Below are positions 53,900-64,000 of a stretch of DNA of 64,000 nt, piece by piece; the stretch's first letter is position 1; each line of letters opens with the position of its first letter. Both the position numbers and the translations under genes were made by a program. This DNA comes from Lachnospiraceae bacterium. GTDB lineage: Bacteria > Bacillota > Clostridia > Lachnospirales > Lachnospiraceae. Under the pieces are notes generated by a model. That model made no database searches. It saw only the letters and a list, made by a program, of their open reading frames with translations, and had not been told where the DNA came from. The stretch lies in assembly GCA_910574745.1 (NCBI GenBank), contig CAJTCE010000021.1:1-64000 (forward strand), written 5' to 3'.

Positions 53900-54044
53900 T
53901 GCTTTCTTCCGCCGTCTTTCCTTTTTTGTTCTTAGTTATACAGCTTTTTTCCTATCACTTTTTACACATATGCTGCTTTATTTCGTTAGATTCTTTTTTG
54001 CTTTTGCTGCTTTTATTTTTTACTCTTCTGCCTTCATACTGTCC

Positions 54045-55511
54045 TTAAAGTATAATGCCTAATATCAGGTACAATACGCATGACAGCGCGGCAAAGCATA
54101 AGGAATAAGGCAGCTGGGTCCTTACATGGGATACAACGTCGCAGCCTGTGGAAGAACAGGACATGATCGTGGTATCGGAAATGGGCGAGGTATGGTCTCC
54201 AAACACTGCGCCTCCTGCAATGGCTCCCACAACCATGGGAACATGTATCTGAAAAGCAAGGGCCATGGGCAGAAGAAGCGGCATCATAATGGCAATGGTT
54301 CCCGCGCTTGTCCCTGTAGAAAAGGAAAGGAGGCAGGTCAGAAGGAATGCAACCGCTGCAAATATAACGGGATTAATGAATTTAACCAGTACGCCGGATA
54401 AATACTCCGCAGTCCCTAAGGCTCCTAATAAATTACTCAAGGCATAGGCTAATACCATAATGATGACAATTCCAAACATATTGCCGCAGCCCGCAAACAG
54501 ATAATGGATACTCTTTTTCACGGGAATTTCTTTCGTTATGGCCAGTGCAGCGGCCAGATACACACAGCCTGCGCATATTCCGAAAATCAAACCGGTTTCC
54601 GCATCGCCGTTCATCATGTTCCCGTGGCCGCTATAGAAAATATATGCAACAGCCACAGCGATCATAAGAACCAAAGGAATTAACAGGTATCTTGCTTTGC
54701 CGTCCTTTCCTTTTTCTGCCTGTCCTTCTTTTTTCTCTTCCGGTCTTTCTTCCTTTTTCTCCATTTTTTCTATCTGCTCTACATCTTCCTTATTTTCCTT
54801 GTTTTCACGCCCTTCTTGTCCACATTTTTCCATGTAAGCATTTTCCGCCCGTTTCATTGGTCCGAAATCAAAACGCAACAGAATAAACGCCGCCACTCCC
54901 AATACCGCAAAAATGCAGTAAAAGTTAAAGAAAATTCCTCTGACCATCTGCTGGGTGGGATTTCCGATTCCCTGAGCCTCAATAAATCCGGCAATATAGG
55001 GGCCGTATGCCGCAATGGGGATCAGTACCGACAAGGGGGTGGCTGTGGAATGTACTATCCATGCGTTTTTTTCCGGGGAAATCCGAAAGGCTTTTGCTAA
55101 AGGCCTTGACACGGAACCGGTAACCATAACGCTCAAGGTTCCGTCAATAAAAATAAGAATGCCGATAAGCCATGTAAAAATTTCCGCTCCTGCCCGGGAT
55201 TTGATAAGGCTGCGCTTTTCGATCATCAGGGCTGTAAATCCTTTCAATCCCCCTGCCGCCTCTATCATATAAAACATACCGCCCAAAAGCGTCAGTATGA
55301 TAATAATAGAGGTGCTTGAAGAGGAGGAAAATACATTTACCACCATATCCTTTGTCCCCGTAAGCATTCCTAAAATGTGATAATTTGCAAGAAACAGATT
55401 TCCTAAAAGCAAAGAAGCCAGCAAAGCCAAAAAAACATTTTTTAAAACCAGCGCCAGCACAATGGCAAGAACCGACGGCAAGATGCTTAAAACACCGTAT
55501 TCCACAATCAT
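54045..55511 (-). CDS. NhaC-family Na+/H+ antiporter
   Basis: A 488-residue transporter with about 11-12 helices and the family features ILIFIDGTLSVMVTGSVSRPL, VHSTATPLSVLIPIAAYGPY, FSTGTSAGTIAIMMPLLLP and GDHTSPISDTTIMSC. It exchanges Na+ for H+ or a small organic solute. The central cytoplasmic loop holds a long Glu/Lys insert (about residues 232-275) not usual for the family. GGAGGAGG precedes the ATG. Confidence 0.92.
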   Translation of the reverse strand: MIVEYGVLSILPSVLAIVLALVLKNVFLALLASLLLGNLFLANYHILGMLTGTKDMVVNVFSSSSSTSIIIILTLLGGMFYMIEAAGGLKGFTALMIEKRSLIKSRAGAEIFTWLIGILIFIDGTLSVMVTGSVSRPLAKAFRISPEKNAWIVHSTATPLSVLIPIAAYGPYIAGFIEAQGIGNPTQQMVRGIFFNFYCIFAVLGVAAFILLRFDFGPMKRAENAYMEKCGQEGRENKENKEDVEQIEKMEKKEERPEEKKEGQAEKGKDGKARYLLIPLVLMIAVAVAYIFYSGHGNMMNGDAETGLIFGICAGCVYLAAALAITKEIPVKKSIHYLFAGCGNMFGIVIIMVLAYALSNLLGALGTAEYLSGVLVKFINPVIFAAVAFLLTCLLSFSTGTSAGTIAIMMPLLLPMALAFQIHVPMVVGAIAGGAVFGDHTSPISDTTIMSCSSTGCDVVSHVRTQLPYSLCFAALSCVLYLILGIIL

Positions 55512-55679
55512 TTCCTCCTCCGTTATCCGTAAAAGTTTTAACGTCTTTTATTATTTTATCCTGAAACATAATCTATTCTTCTCATACATAGTACCAAAAA
55601 TAAGGAATAATAGATATAAAATTTGTAAATTTTGACATTTTCTTCCAGATTATGACCTGAAAATCTTTGAACAGGAAGC

Positions 55680-55710
55680 AAAAAAGCAGGAAAGCATTTT
55701 GCCTTCCCGC
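55680..55710 (-). terminator. Terminator of the maltodextrin operon
   Basis: GCAGGAAAGC pairs with GCCTTCCCGC (two mismatches) around a short loop; six T residues follow on the minus strand. It lies about 75 nt after the glycogen phosphorylase stop. Confidence 0.75.
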
Positions 55711-55782
55711 CTTTTATTTCTTATTTTTTATTGCTTGATCTGACATTTTGCGTTTTTTAGATCATTTCCTACAGAAATTTTA

Positions 55783-58035
55783 CTACAATTTCCAAATATC
55801 CCTGTTGTATTCTTCGATCGTCCTGTCAGATGAAAAATATCCTGCTTTCGCTGTATTCACAAGCATTTTTGCCGCCCATGCCATACGATCCTCATAATCC
55901 TCTAACATCTGCTCTTTTCTGGCAATATACTCTTTCACATCTAAAAGCGTCATAAACCAGTCTTTCTTGATCAATTCTTTATAAAGACGGCACAGATTTT
56001 CCGGATCGCCCATTCGAATCAGTTCTTTGCTTATGATAAAATCCACAAGCTCTGCAATCTGTTCATCCGAATCATAATACTCCCATGGATGATAGCCTGC
56101 CGTTTCATATAACCGAATAACCTCTTCGCTGGATTTGCCGAAAATATAAATATTATCTTTTCCTACCAGATCATGGATCTCCACGTTTGCACCGTCCATG
56201 GTTCCTAAGGTTACCGCACCGTTTAGCATGAATTTCATATTTCCGGTTCCGCTGGCCTCTTTGGATGCAAGGGAGATCTGCTCCGAAATATCACATGCGG
56301 GAATCAGGTGCTCGGCCTTTGTCACATTATAGTTTTCCACCATAACAACCTTCAAATAGGGATTTACCGAAGGGTCTTCACTGATTAACTGCTGCATACA
56401 AAGAATCAGATGAATGATATCCTTTGCCAGTGTATAGGCCGGCGCCGCTTTTGCCCCGAAAATCATGGTAATGGGCGTTTCAGGAAGCCGTCCCGCCTTG
56501 ATTTCCTTGTATTTATAAATCAGATACAATGCGTTCATCTGCTGGCGTTTATACTCGTGCAGACGCTTTACCTGTATATCAAATACCGAATCGGGGGATA
56601 TTTCCACATTTTCAGTTTCCTTCAGATATGCGCACAATTCTTTTTTTCTATTGTCCTTAATTTCAACAATCCGTTTTTAAACCTGCTCATCCTCTTTATA
56701 CTCCAAAAGCTTTTCCAGTTTGGAAGCGTCCTTTTTCCATTCCTCTCCGATAAGCTCCGTAATATATTCGGCAAGCTCGGAATTACAATGCTGTAGCCAA
56801 CGGCGGAAAGTAATGCCGTTTGTCTTATTATTAAACTTTTCGGGATAGATATCATAAAAAGGTTTCAGCTCTGCATTTTTCAAAATTTCCGTATGAAGAG
56901 CGGCTACACCGTTAACGGAGAATCCATAGTGAATGTCCATATGCGCCATATGCACTCTGTTTTCCTTGTCGATAATTGCCACTCTCTCATCCGAATAAGT
57001 ATTTTTTACCTTCTCATCCAGCTTCCGTATAATGGGCATCAGCTTTGGCACTACTTCCTCCAGATAAGATACCGGCCATTTTTCCAAAGCTTCTGCAAGA
57101 ATGGTATGATTGGTATAAGCGCAGGTTTTTGCCACAAGATCCGCCGCTTCATCAAATTCCAGACCCCGCTCCATTAAAAGACGGATCATTTCAGGAATGA
57201 CCATGGATGGATGGGTATCATTGATCTGAATGACTACATGGTCGCAAAGAGTGCGGACGTCATAGCCCTTATCATCCATTTCCCTCAAAATCAGCTGTGC
57301 GCCGTTGCTTACCATAAAATATTGCTGGTAAATACGTAACAGCTGTCCCGCTTTATCGCTGTCATCCGGATACAAAAACAGCGTAAGATTTTTCTGTATG
57401 TCGTTTTTGTCAAAAGAAATTCCGTCCGATACCATGGATTCATCCAGGGTATCAACATCAAACAAGTGCAGCTTATTAACGCCGCTCTCATATCCCGGCA
57501 CATCAATATCATATAAAGTAGAAGTCAGGGTAAAGTCCTTAAATTGTACGGGAAAATGAACGCCCGTATCCGTAAGCCAGCTTTCCTTTTCAATCCACGG
57601 ATTCTTTTCCTCTTTTTGTTTGTTGTCCTCAAAGCACTGTTTAAACAATCCGTAATGATAATTAAGACCGATTCCCACGCCGTTTAATCCCAGTGTGGCA
57701 ATGGAGTCCAAAAAGCAGGCTGCAAGCCGTCCCAATCCGCCGTTTCCAAGAGACGGCTCCGGCTCAACTTCTTCTATCTCTGCCAGAGCTTTACCGTTTT
57801 CCGAAAGCAGCGCTTTTACCTCTTCATATACTCCCAGATTGATCAGGTTATTGGACAAAAGCTTTCCGATTAAAAATTCCGCGGAAATATAATATACCTT
57901 TCTCTCTCCTTCATTTCCTTCCTTTTGCCCGCACAATTCCTTCGTCAGGCCAAGAAGTGCATAATATATCGCATCATTTTCTGCTTCGGCAATTGTTGTT
58001 CCCAGTCTTTCCTCCAGACTTTCTTTTAATTTCAT
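55783..58035 (-). pseudogene. glgP: Glycogen/maltodextrin phosphorylase interrupted by one in-frame TAA
   Basis: From the ATG at 58035 (AAGGAG 8 nt upstream) the frame encodes a 750-residue phosphorylase, the family's usual length, except that codon 453 (56677-56679) is TAA. Before it stands YKEDEQV, after it [14 protein letters not shown], so the homology is continuous and no bases seem lost. The N-terminal part holds [18 protein letters not shown] and [12 protein letters not shown]; the C-terminal part holds [15 protein letters not shown] and the PLP site [15 protein letters not shown]. Without read-through the product lacks the PLP lysine and would be dead. A TTA (Leu) to TAA change would explain it; a base-call error is the main alternative. 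The 5' end is also fused in frame to malQ. Confidence 0.85.
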
Positions 58036-59565
58036 ATATTCTGCTCCTTCTATCACTTTCTTTTTCTTATTTTTCCTATTTTCTCTTGCACATATCTGTG
58101 TCAGCCGTTTGATTTTTCGGATCGTCTCCTCGTCAAAGGCATTCCTTTTCATTCTGAATATCCAGTTTCCGCCCAAGGTAGAGGGAGTGTTGATTCTTGC
58201 TTCCTTTGATAGTCCCAGATAATCCTGTACCGGAATAATACAGGTATTTGCTACGCTGCGCATGGCCAGAGCGATATAATCCCAGTGAATATCCGCTTCC
58301 TTTGAGGAAGCATTATTCAGATAGTCTAACGCCAGTTGTTTATCTTCCTTGGTCAATTCCTGATACCAGCCCTGAATGGTATCGTTATCATGAGTTCCTG
58401 TATAAACAACACAATTTCTTTCATAATTATGGGGCAGATAATCGCTTTCCTCCCTGGAATCAAAGGCAAACTGAAGCACCTTCATTCCCGGATAGCCGCT
58501 TTCCTTTAAAAGTTCCCTTACACTGTCCGTCAGAAAGCCCAAATCTTCCGCAATAATGGGAAAATCCCCCAGTTCCTCCTTCATCGCTTCAAAAAGCTCC
58601 ATACCGGGTCCTTTTACCCATACTCCGTTTTCAGCCGTAGTATCTCCGTAAGGTATGGAATAGTAAGCGTCAAAGGCTCTGAAATGATCGATTCTTACAA
58701 TGTCATATATATCAAAGCAATGGCGTATTCTTTTTATCCACCATGCATATCCGCTCTTTTTATGATATTCCCAATTATAAAGCGGATTTCCCCAAAGCTG
58801 TCCCGTTGCGGAAAAACCATCCGGCGGACATCCCGCCACCGCAATGGGAAGATTATCATCGTCTAACTGAAATTGTTTCGGTTTTCCCCATGTATCGGCG
58901 CTGTCAAAGGCCACATAAATGGGAATATCCCCGATTATGCGGATTCCCTGTTCATTTGCATAGCTCTTTAAAGCATCCCATTGTTTGAAAAACTGAAACT
59001 GGAGAAATTCATAAAAATCAATTTCCTCTTTCAGCTTCTCTCCATAATATGCCGTTGCTAAAGGCTTCTTTAATCGGATGTTCTCGTCCCACTCGCTCCA
59101 GCTTTTACCCCCAAAATAATCCTTAACGGCCATATACATGGAATATTCATGAAGCCAGTCAGCGTGTTTTGCAATAAATTCCCCGTATTCCTCCGAATCC
59201 GTCAGCCCGCATTCCACACTGCGCTTATAGGCAATTTTTAACATTTTAAACCTGTTAAAATAAATCTTCTCGTAATCAACCGTCTCTCCGTCTCCAAAGT
59301 CTACCCCTTCGCATTCTTCTCTCTTTAGAAGCTTTTCCTTTATCAAGGTTTCCAAATCGATGAAATAGGGATTTCCCGCAAAGGTCGAAAATGACTGATA
59401 AGGAGAATCCCCGTAGCCGGTAGCCCCCAGTGGCAGTATCTGCCACAGGGACTGTCCGCACTCTTTTAACATATCTACAAATTCATAAGCCTCTTTTGAG
59501 AAACATCCGATTCCATATTCGGACGGCAATGCTGATATGGGCAACAGCATTCCACACTCTCTCAT
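56677..59565 (-). CDS. malQ: 4-alpha-glucanotransferase, reading frame fused in-frame to glgP
   Basis: Residues 1 to about 495 form a complete GH77 enzyme: [29 protein letters not shown], nucleophile in VRIDHFRAF, acid in [19 protein letters not shown]. It shuffles glucan segments between maltodextrins. The expected stop after ICARENRK is absent; the frame passes through an A-rich run ([14 protein letters not shown]) into the glgP start (58035) and ends at the TAA within glgP, giving 962 residues. glgP keeps its own ribosome binding site, so both a fusion and a separate product may form. An indel in the A-rich run may have removed the malQ stop. Confidence 0.85.
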   Translation of the reverse strand: MRECGMLLPISALPSEYGIGCFSKEAYEFVDMLKECGQSLWQILPLGATGYGDSPYQSFSTFAGNPYFIDLETLIKEKLLKREECEGVDFGDGETVDYEKIYFNRFKMLKIAYKRSVECGLTDSEEYGEFIAKHADWLHEYSMYMAVKDYFGGKSWSEWDENIRLKKPLATAYYGEKLKEEIDFYEFLQFQFFKQWDALKSYANEQGIRIIGDIPIYVAFDSADTWGKPKQFQLDDDNLPIAVAGCPPDGFSATGQLWGNPLYNWEYHKKSGYAWWIKRIRHCFDIYDIVRIDHFRAFDAYYSIPYGDTTAENGVWVKGPGMELFEAMKEELGDFPIIAEDLGFLTDSVRELLKESGYPGMKVLQFAFDSREESDYLPHNYERNCVVYTGTHDNDTIQGWYQELTKEDKQLALDYLNNASSKEADIHWDYIALAMRSVANTCIIPVQDYLGLSKEARINTPSTLGGNWIFRMKRNAFDEETIRKIKRLTQICARENRKNKKKKVIEGAEYMKLKESLEERLGTTIAEAENDAIYYALLGLTKELCGQKEGNEGERKVYYISAEFLIGKLLSNNLINLGVYEEVKALLSENGKALAEIEEVEPEPSLGNGGLGRLAACFLDSIATLGLNGVGIGLNYHYGLFKQCFEDNKQKEEKNPWIEKESWLTDTGVHFPVQFKDFTLTSTLYDIDVPGYESGVNKLHLFDVDTLDESMVSDGISFDKNDIQKNLTLFLYPDDSDKAGQLLRIYQQYFMVSNGAQLILREMDDKGYDVRTLCDHVVIQINDTHPSMVIPEMIRLLMERGLEFDEAADLVAKTCAYTNHTILAEALEKWPVSYLEEVVPKLMPIIRKLDEKVKNTYSDERVAIIDKENRVHMAHMDIHYGFSVNGVAALHTEILKNAELKPFYDIYPEKFNNKTNGITFRRWLQHCNSELAEYITELIGEEWKKDASKLEKLLEYKEDEQV

Positions 59566-59592
59566 ATTCTTATCCTTTCCATAACCTTAACA

Positions 59593-60435
59593 TCAGCCTT
59601 TGACTGCTCCGTCAGCCACGCCCTTAATAATATATTTCTGTCCGCACAAATACACAATAACAATCGGAATGACCGTCAGCATAATACTTGCCATCATGGG
59701 ACCCATTTCTACTTTTCCGTAGCTTCCCCTGAAATACTGGATCAACATAGGAATTGTTTTATACTTTTTAATATCCAGTACAAGTGTAGGCAGCAGATAG
59801 TCGTTCCATACCCACATAGCCTCCAATACGCCTACGGAAATCATGGTGGGCTTCAAAATAGGCACTACAACCAGGAAAAATGTCTGAAGGGGGTTGCAGC
59901 CGTCAATCATTGCCGCCTCTTCAATTTCGGTAGGAATGGATTTTACAAATCCGCAGAACATAAATACCGCCAGTCCGGAACCAAACCCGAGATAAATAAC
60001 CCAGATATTAAAAGGTGTATTCAGTTTTAATTTATCTGCCGTCTGGGACAATGTGAACATAACCATCTGAAAGGGTACGACCATGGAAAGTACGCACATA
60101 TAATACATAACCTTTGAGAAAAATCCGTTCATCCTTGTAATAAACCATGCACACATAGAGCAGCATACCAAAATCGCCGCAACAGATGTGATGGTAATTA
60201 AAAGGCTGTATCCCAGACTGCTTAAAAATCCTTTGGAAGTGATGGAATCAATATAGTTGGAAATTCCCGCAAAGGTCTCTGCCGTAGGAAGCGCAAAAGC
60301 CGTATTGGTGCTGATAGCCCTTTCCTGTTTTAAGGAATTGAGTAAAATCATGATAACGGGATACATCCACAAAATTGCCGCAATTGACAGCAGAATTGTC
60401 CAAAATGTATTTTTAATTTTTCTTTTTTTAGCCAT
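59593..60435 (-). CDS. Sugar ABC transporter permease, MalG type
   Basis: A 280-residue protein with six helices and the EAA loop EEAAMIDGCNPLQTFFLVVVP that docks the ATPase. It ends KGVADGAVKG, the usual MalG-like terminus. Its start codon overlaps the preceding permease stop by one base. The ATPase (MsmK-type) is not in the window and is probably shared and encoded elsewhere. Confidence 0.93.
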   Translation of the reverse strand: MAKKRKIKNTFWTILLSIAAILWMYPVIMILLNSLKQERAISTNTAFALPTAETFAGISNYIDSITSKGFLSSLGYSLLITITSVAAILVCCSMCAWFITRMNGFFSKVMYYMCVLSMVVPFQMVMFTLSQTADKLKLNTPFNIWVIYLGFGSGLAVFMFCGFVKSIPTEIEEAAMIDGCNPLQTFFLVVVPILKPTMISVGVLEAMWVWNDYLLPTLVLDIKKYKTIPMLIQYFRGSYGKVEMGPMMASIMLTVIPIVIVYLCGQKYIIKGVADGAVKG

Positions 60436-61286
60436 TATTGCTGCACCTCCTTTGAACGGGTTGCAATCAGCTGCCCTAATGAAATAACAATGACCAGTAC
60501 GCAGAAGATAACCGCCTTTGCTTGACCGTAGCCCTTAAAGAGCGCACCGGCACGGGCATAGAAGGTCTGGTAAATATTTAAGGCAAGCATTTCCGTCAAG
60601 TGGTTGGGATCGCCGCCGGTCAACGCCAGGTTCTGATCGAAAAGCTTGAAGGAATTCGTCAATGTCAGGAACACACAAATTGTAACAGATGACATAATCA
60701 TAGGCAGTTTTACCTTCAATAAAAGCTGCCACTTACTTGCGCCGTCAATCGCCGCAGCCTCAAGAACATCAGCAGGCACATTCTGCAGTCCCGCAATATA
60801 AATGATCATCATATATCCGATCTGCTGCCAGCACATCAATATAATAAGTCCCCAATAGCCTGCCGTCGTGTTTAATGCAATCAACGGCTGCCCTACGATC
60901 GAGAGGATACAGTTAATCAGAATCTGCCAGATATATCCAAGTACAATACCGCCGATTAAGTTGGGCATAAAGAAAACCGTACGGAAAATATTGGTCCCCT
61001 TCAGTTCTCTTGTTAACAGCTGAGCCAATGCAAAAGCAATGACATTAATGGATACAATGGAAACGACTGCAAACATTACCGTAAATTTAAAGGAGTTCAA
61101 AAAGGAAGCGTCCTTTATTACCGTAGCATAATTTGCAAAGCCAACCCAGCTCGCATTATCTACCGTTGTGAATTTACAAAACGAAAGATATAACCCCTGA
61201 GCAAAGGGTATAATAAATCCGATAACAAATGCTGCCAAGGTTGGAAAAATGAAAATTGGCGAATATCGCATCATCGTTTTTTTCAT
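60435..61286 (-). CDS. Sugar ABC transporter permease, MalF type
   Basis: A 283-residue protein with six helices and EAA loop LEAAAIDGASKWQLLLKVKLP. It forms the channel with the MalG-type protein. It is encoded after the binding protein, beyond a hairpin. Confidence 0.93.
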   Translation of the reverse strand: MKKTMMRYSPIFIFPTLAAFVIGFIIPFAQGLYLSFCKFTTVDNASWVGFANYATVIKDASFLNSFKFTVMFAVVSIVSINVIAFALAQLLTRELKGTNIFRTVFFMPNLIGGIVLGYIWQILINCILSIVGQPLIALNTTAGYWGLIILMCWQQIGYMMIIYIAGLQNVPADVLEAAAIDGASKWQLLLKVKLPMIMSSVTICVFLTLTNSFKLFDQNLALTGGDPNHLTEMLALNIYQTFYARAGALFKGYGQAKAVIFCVLVIVISLGQLIATRSKEVQQ

Positions 61287-61351
61287 GAGAACCTCCTTCT
61301 TATCAGTGAGGTTTTATCAAATCCCCCTACCTGATCTCTAAAAATGGGTTT

Positions 61352-61383
61352 AAAAAGGGCAGGCCGCTTAATCCTGCCTGCCC
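61352..61383 (-). terminator. Intra-operon hairpin after the binding-protein gene
   Basis: GGGCAGGC (61357-61364) pairs with GCCTGCCC (61376-61383); TTTTT follows on the minus strand. Such a structure keeps binding protein levels above those of the permeases through partial termination or mRNA protection. Confidence 0.75.
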
Positions 61384-61394
61384 TCTGTACTTAC

Positions 61395-62795
61395 TTATTC
61401 CTGTGAAATCAATTCATATTCTGTAGCCCATCCGTCTACAAAGGCTGATACCACTGCATCCCAGTTCGCATCCGTCTGGTCTGCCGCATATGCGGTAAGC
61501 GCCTGTCCTACTCCGTTCTTCCACTCCTCTGAAGGCATTGTAGGGAAGTTCCATGATACGGGCGTCTTTCCAGCAGCCGTCATTTCCGCATCCTGTTTTA
61601 CAAACAGATTGGGAGACTCGATCGCACTCTTGAAAGGAATAACAAATCCCATATCCTGACCCATGGATGTTGTGCCGGTTTCAGAAGTTACACACCAGTA
61701 CATAAAGTCTAATGTTGCCTGAATATCAGCCGGATCCGCTTCTTTGTTTACACACCAGTAATTTTCTGTACCGGTGCACAGACCCTGGGAAGCTTCGTCT
61801 CCTGCGCCAAAATAAATAGGAATCATTGCAAGATCAGCATCGCTAAATGTTCCGTCTCCTGTCAGGTTGCCGTATTCCCAGGAACCATTCTGGAAAAATA
61901 CCGCTTCCCCTGCCAAAAACTCATTACGGGAATCATCGCCTGTTTTTGCCGCAAGCTCTTCAGGTTTACAGGTACTGTTGTTGATGTACAAATCCCAGAT
62001 AGCACGGTAATTATCAAGATATGTTCCTTTGATTGCGGTTGTTGTCCCGATACCGTCTGCCTGATATTCAAAATAAATGGGAAGATTTGCAAGGTGTGTC
62101 TTGAATCTCCAGTCGGAAGAACCGTCCATTCCTGCCGAGGAAAATGCTGCAAATCCAAGTTCGCCCGAACGTGCCGTAATGTCTTCGGCAACTTTCTTCA
62201 GATCTTCAAAGGACTGGATATCATCAAGAGTATATCCTGCTTCCTGCAGTAACGTCTTGTTGACGATCAGACCGTAGGATTCGATTACATATGCGATACC
62301 GGATACTGCATCTCCATCCTTTAATGCGAAATCTTCGCTTGTCAGTTCTCCATATACATCGGAATCTTTTAAGTCATAGCAATAATCTTTCCAGTTAGCA
62401 AGCCCTACGGGACCGTTTACCTGGAACATGGTAGGCGCTCCGCTTTTACCCATCTCACTCATAAGTGTTGTTTCATATTCTCCTGAAGCGGCTGTTACAA
62501 CGGTAACCTCAACTCCGGTTTCCTCTGTATAAGCCTTAGCTAATTCCTGCCACTGCTCATCCTGCTCCGGTTTAAAGTTCAGATAATAAACAGATCCGCC
62601 TTCCGCACTTTGCGCCGGCTGTTCTGCATCCTCTCCTCCTGCATTCTGGTTTGCATCGGTTTCTGTTCCGCCTGAGGTTTCTGTTCCGCCTGCTGCATCA
62701 TTACCACCTGCCGCATCATTACCACAGCCTGTTAAAATGCCGGCTGTCATGACAGCTGCCAGCCCAAGGGCCAGTAATCTTTTAACATTTTTCAT
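61395..62795 (-). CDS. Sugar ABC transporter substrate-binding lipoprotein
   Basis: A 466-residue lipoprotein: signal with lipobox LTGC (Cys24), a Gly/Thr/Glu-rich tether of about 45 residues with repeats GGNDAAGG and GGTETSGG, and a family 1 binding fold. The downstream malQ and glgP make maltodextrins the likely ligand. AAGGAG lies upstream of the ATG. Confidence 0.92.
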   Translation of the reverse strand: MKNVKRLLALGLAAVMTAGILTGCGNDAAGGNDAAGGTETSGGTETDANQNAGGEDAEQPAQSAEGGSVYYLNFKPEQDEQWQELAKAYTEETGVEVTVVTAASGEYETTLMSEMGKSGAPTMFQVNGPVGLANWKDYCYDLKDSDVYGELTSEDFALKDGDAVSGIAYVIESYGLIVNKTLLQEAGYTLDDIQSFEDLKKVAEDITARSGELGFAAFSSAGMDGSSDWRFKTHLANLPIYFEYQADGIGTTTAIKGTYLDNYRAIWDLYINNSTCKPEELAAKTGDDSRNEFLAGEAVFFQNGSWEYGNLTGDGTFSDADLAMIPIYFGAGDEASQGLCTGTENYWCVNKEADPADIQATLDFMYWCVTSETGTTSMGQDMGFVIPFKSAIESPNLFVKQDAEMTAAGKTPVSWNFPTMPSEEWKNGVGQALTAYAADQTDANWDAVVSAFVDGWATEYELISQE

Positions 62796-62918
62796 AAATT
62801 CATCTCTCCTTTTCTTTAAGACACTGTTTCCAGATGTTGATTTTATCCTATCAGATAATTCCAGAAGAGTATTAGAAATTAAAAAACCCCAATTATCAAA
62901 AATAATACTTTCTAATTT

Positions 62919-64000
62919 TTATTGTTCCCTCTTAAATTCCTCAACACTTTCATTCAGCATTTCTATAAAAGAACCCGGGGAAATTTTATTCTGCGCAAAA
63001 AGCGGCAGGGCTTCTTTTAAGGTTTTTTCCTGTAACACCGAATTCCACTTTACCTGATAATCAGGCACGATCTGAGGTTCATTTCCATAGGCTTGTACAT
63101 AATCATTGATAAGCCGGGAACCTTCTGTTTGACTCTGTGCAAACAGACTTTCTATGCTTTCCGCATTCTTTATGCTCCGAAACTTCAGAAATTCAATGGC
63201 TCCGGCTTTTACCTCCTCGTCATAGGATGAAACAACGGCCCAGCCGGATATCTCCGGCGATGAGACAAGCTTATTTCCCGGAAAAGGAGCAAATCTGATC
63301 TGGCACTCAGTATCCTCCGTGATCTGGTCTATCATCCAGCATCCCCCGGGAAGCATGGCCGCATTTCCCATTATAAAATTGTTGTATGCTTCGTCAAAAT
63401 CCGAATATACTGCATCTTTTTTGGTATAGCGGAACATTTTCTGTAAGGTCTCCGCCATATGATATACGCAATCATTATCATAGCTTTTGGGATATTGCTG
63501 CTCCATAAATTCCGCCCCTGCCTGAGTATCCGCCATTTCCGCCGTTGCTAAAAGCATGGCCGCCCAGCCGCCTCCCTCTGTATAAAGCGCCAGTGGCGTA
63601 ATTCCCCGTGCCTGAAGCTTGTCACAGCATTCCCAGAACTCCTCCCATGTCTCGGGAAATTTTTCAATTTCAGCCTTAGCAAATAATTCCTCGTTCCAGA
63701 ATATCCCCGCACAGGAAAACGCTTCGCTGGAAATAGGCACCAGATATATGCTCCCATCCGCTTCCCTGCAGCACTCAAGCACTGCCGGTTCAATCATATT
63801 TTTCCACTCTTCATCCGCTTCCAGATAAGAGGACAGGTCTTCGATTCTGCCATCCTCTATCATAAGCTGATAAAATGCCGGAAGGGTACGCAGTTCCATA
63901 ATGACGGCCGGAAGCTCATCTGTTGCGTTCAGCCTTTTCAGATTGTTCCGATATTCCCCTTCCGTTTCCATAGTCCATTCTACTTCAACCTGATATACGC
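62919..64000 (-). CDS. Extracellular sugar-binding protein, 5' end outside window
   Basis: The frame is open to the window edge, so the N-terminus (signal peptide) is missing; 360 residues are visible. Features of family 1 binding proteins: ELPAVIMELRTLPAFYQL, YLVPISSEAFSCAGIFWNEELF, ETWEEFWECCDKLQARGITPL, NFIMGNAAMLPGGCWMID. An internal ATG at 63971 lies inside the conserved fold and is not a likely start. It lies upstream of the binding lipoprotein and permeases; it may be a second receptor for the same transporter. Confidence 0.85.
   Translation of the reverse strand, partial: VYQVEVEWTMETEGEYRNNLKRLNATDELPAVIMELRTLPAFYQLMIEDGRIEDLSSYLEADEEWKNMIEPAVLECCREADGSIYLVPISSEAFSCAGIFWNEELFAKAEIEKFPETWEEFWECCDKLQARGITPLALYTEGGGWAAMLLATAEMADTQAGAEFMEQQYPKSYDNDCVYHMAETLQKMFRYTKKDAVYSDFDEAYNNFIMGNAAMLPGGCWMIDQITEDTECQIRFAPFPGNKLVSSPEISGWAVVSSYDEEVKAGAIEFLKFRSIKNAESIESLFAQSQTEGSRLINDYVQAYGNEPQIVPDYQVKWNSVLQEKTLKEALPLFAQNKISPGSFIEMLNESVEEFKREQ

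Noticed and set aside
55783-56637. Separate short gene for a phosphorylase-like protein
   Set aside because: It has no start with a ribosome binding site and continues the glgP frame after a single TAA.
56677-59565. Designed bifunctional MalQ-GlgP fusion enzyme
   Set aside because: glgP keeps a strong own ribosome binding site and start, and the fusion frame ends in the middle of the phosphorylase; loss of the malQ stop is simpler.

Overview
The window reads as chromosomal DNA of a spore-forming gut-type Firmicute, most likely a member of the Lachnospiraceae (Clostridia). This rests on gene content and order: a PolC-type replicase, a rimP-nusA-ylxR-ylxQ-infB-rbfA-nrnA-truB-ribF cluster, a pyrH-frr-uppS-cdsA-dxr-rseP...ispG-polC cluster, BceRS-BceAB and a second two-component/ABC module, exosporium-type collagen-like proteins, and strong AGGAGG-type ribosome binding sites. 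Nearly every gene lies on the minus strand; the only plus-strand genes I can support are a small glycyl-radical protein (grcA) and one tRNA-Glu. No species name can be justified from the sequence alone.

Layout. 1-318: 5' part of an unrecognised helical protein. 905-2752: relic of a MacB/LolCDE-type ABC transporter with stop codons in its ATPase. 3143-7502: grcA, convergent with an ABC-2 transporter operon (response regulator, histidine kinase, ATPase, possible 38-codon ORF, permease). 8114-11933: two collagen-like surface proteins, with a TPR-bearing glycosyltransferase between them; both collagen genes have sigma-K-like promoters. 12186-14792: pnp and rpsO. 14951-19616: BceRS-BceAB-like peptide sensing/detoxification module. 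20032-23171: SH3-NlpC/P60 cell-wall hydrolase and Na/Pi cotransporter. 23347-31780: the nusA-infB translation/transcription operon with tandem promoters and a leader hairpin. 32304-32375: tRNA-Glu(CUC). 32657-45944: polC, ispG, a Ser/Thr kinase-PP2C pair, rseP, dxr, cdsA, uppS, frr, pyrH. 45966-50390: bactofilin with a long acidic repeat tail, polysaccharide deacetylase, chemoreceptor. 50502-52428: IbrB/IbrA-like pair (ParB fold plus PAPS-reductase fold). 52730-55511: MalY/PatB aminotransferase and NhaC antiporter. 55783-64000: maltodextrin-type ABC uptake operon with 4-alpha-glucanotransferase and glycogen phosphorylase, the latter interrupted by one in-frame TAA.

How the genes fit together. 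Two sensor/transporter modules suggest responses to cell-envelope-active peptides. The uppS-cdsA-dxr-rseP-ispG block makes isoprenoid and phospholipid precursors and contains an inserted kinase/phosphatase pair that may act on envelope physiology. The collagen/glycosyltransferase locus probably decorates the spore surface. The right end imports and breaks down alpha-glucans. The least understood items are the IbrAB-like pair, three long inverted repeats (14308-14478, 19741-20028, 52644-52731), the repeat-rich bactofilin, and the malQ/glgP reading-frame arrangement.
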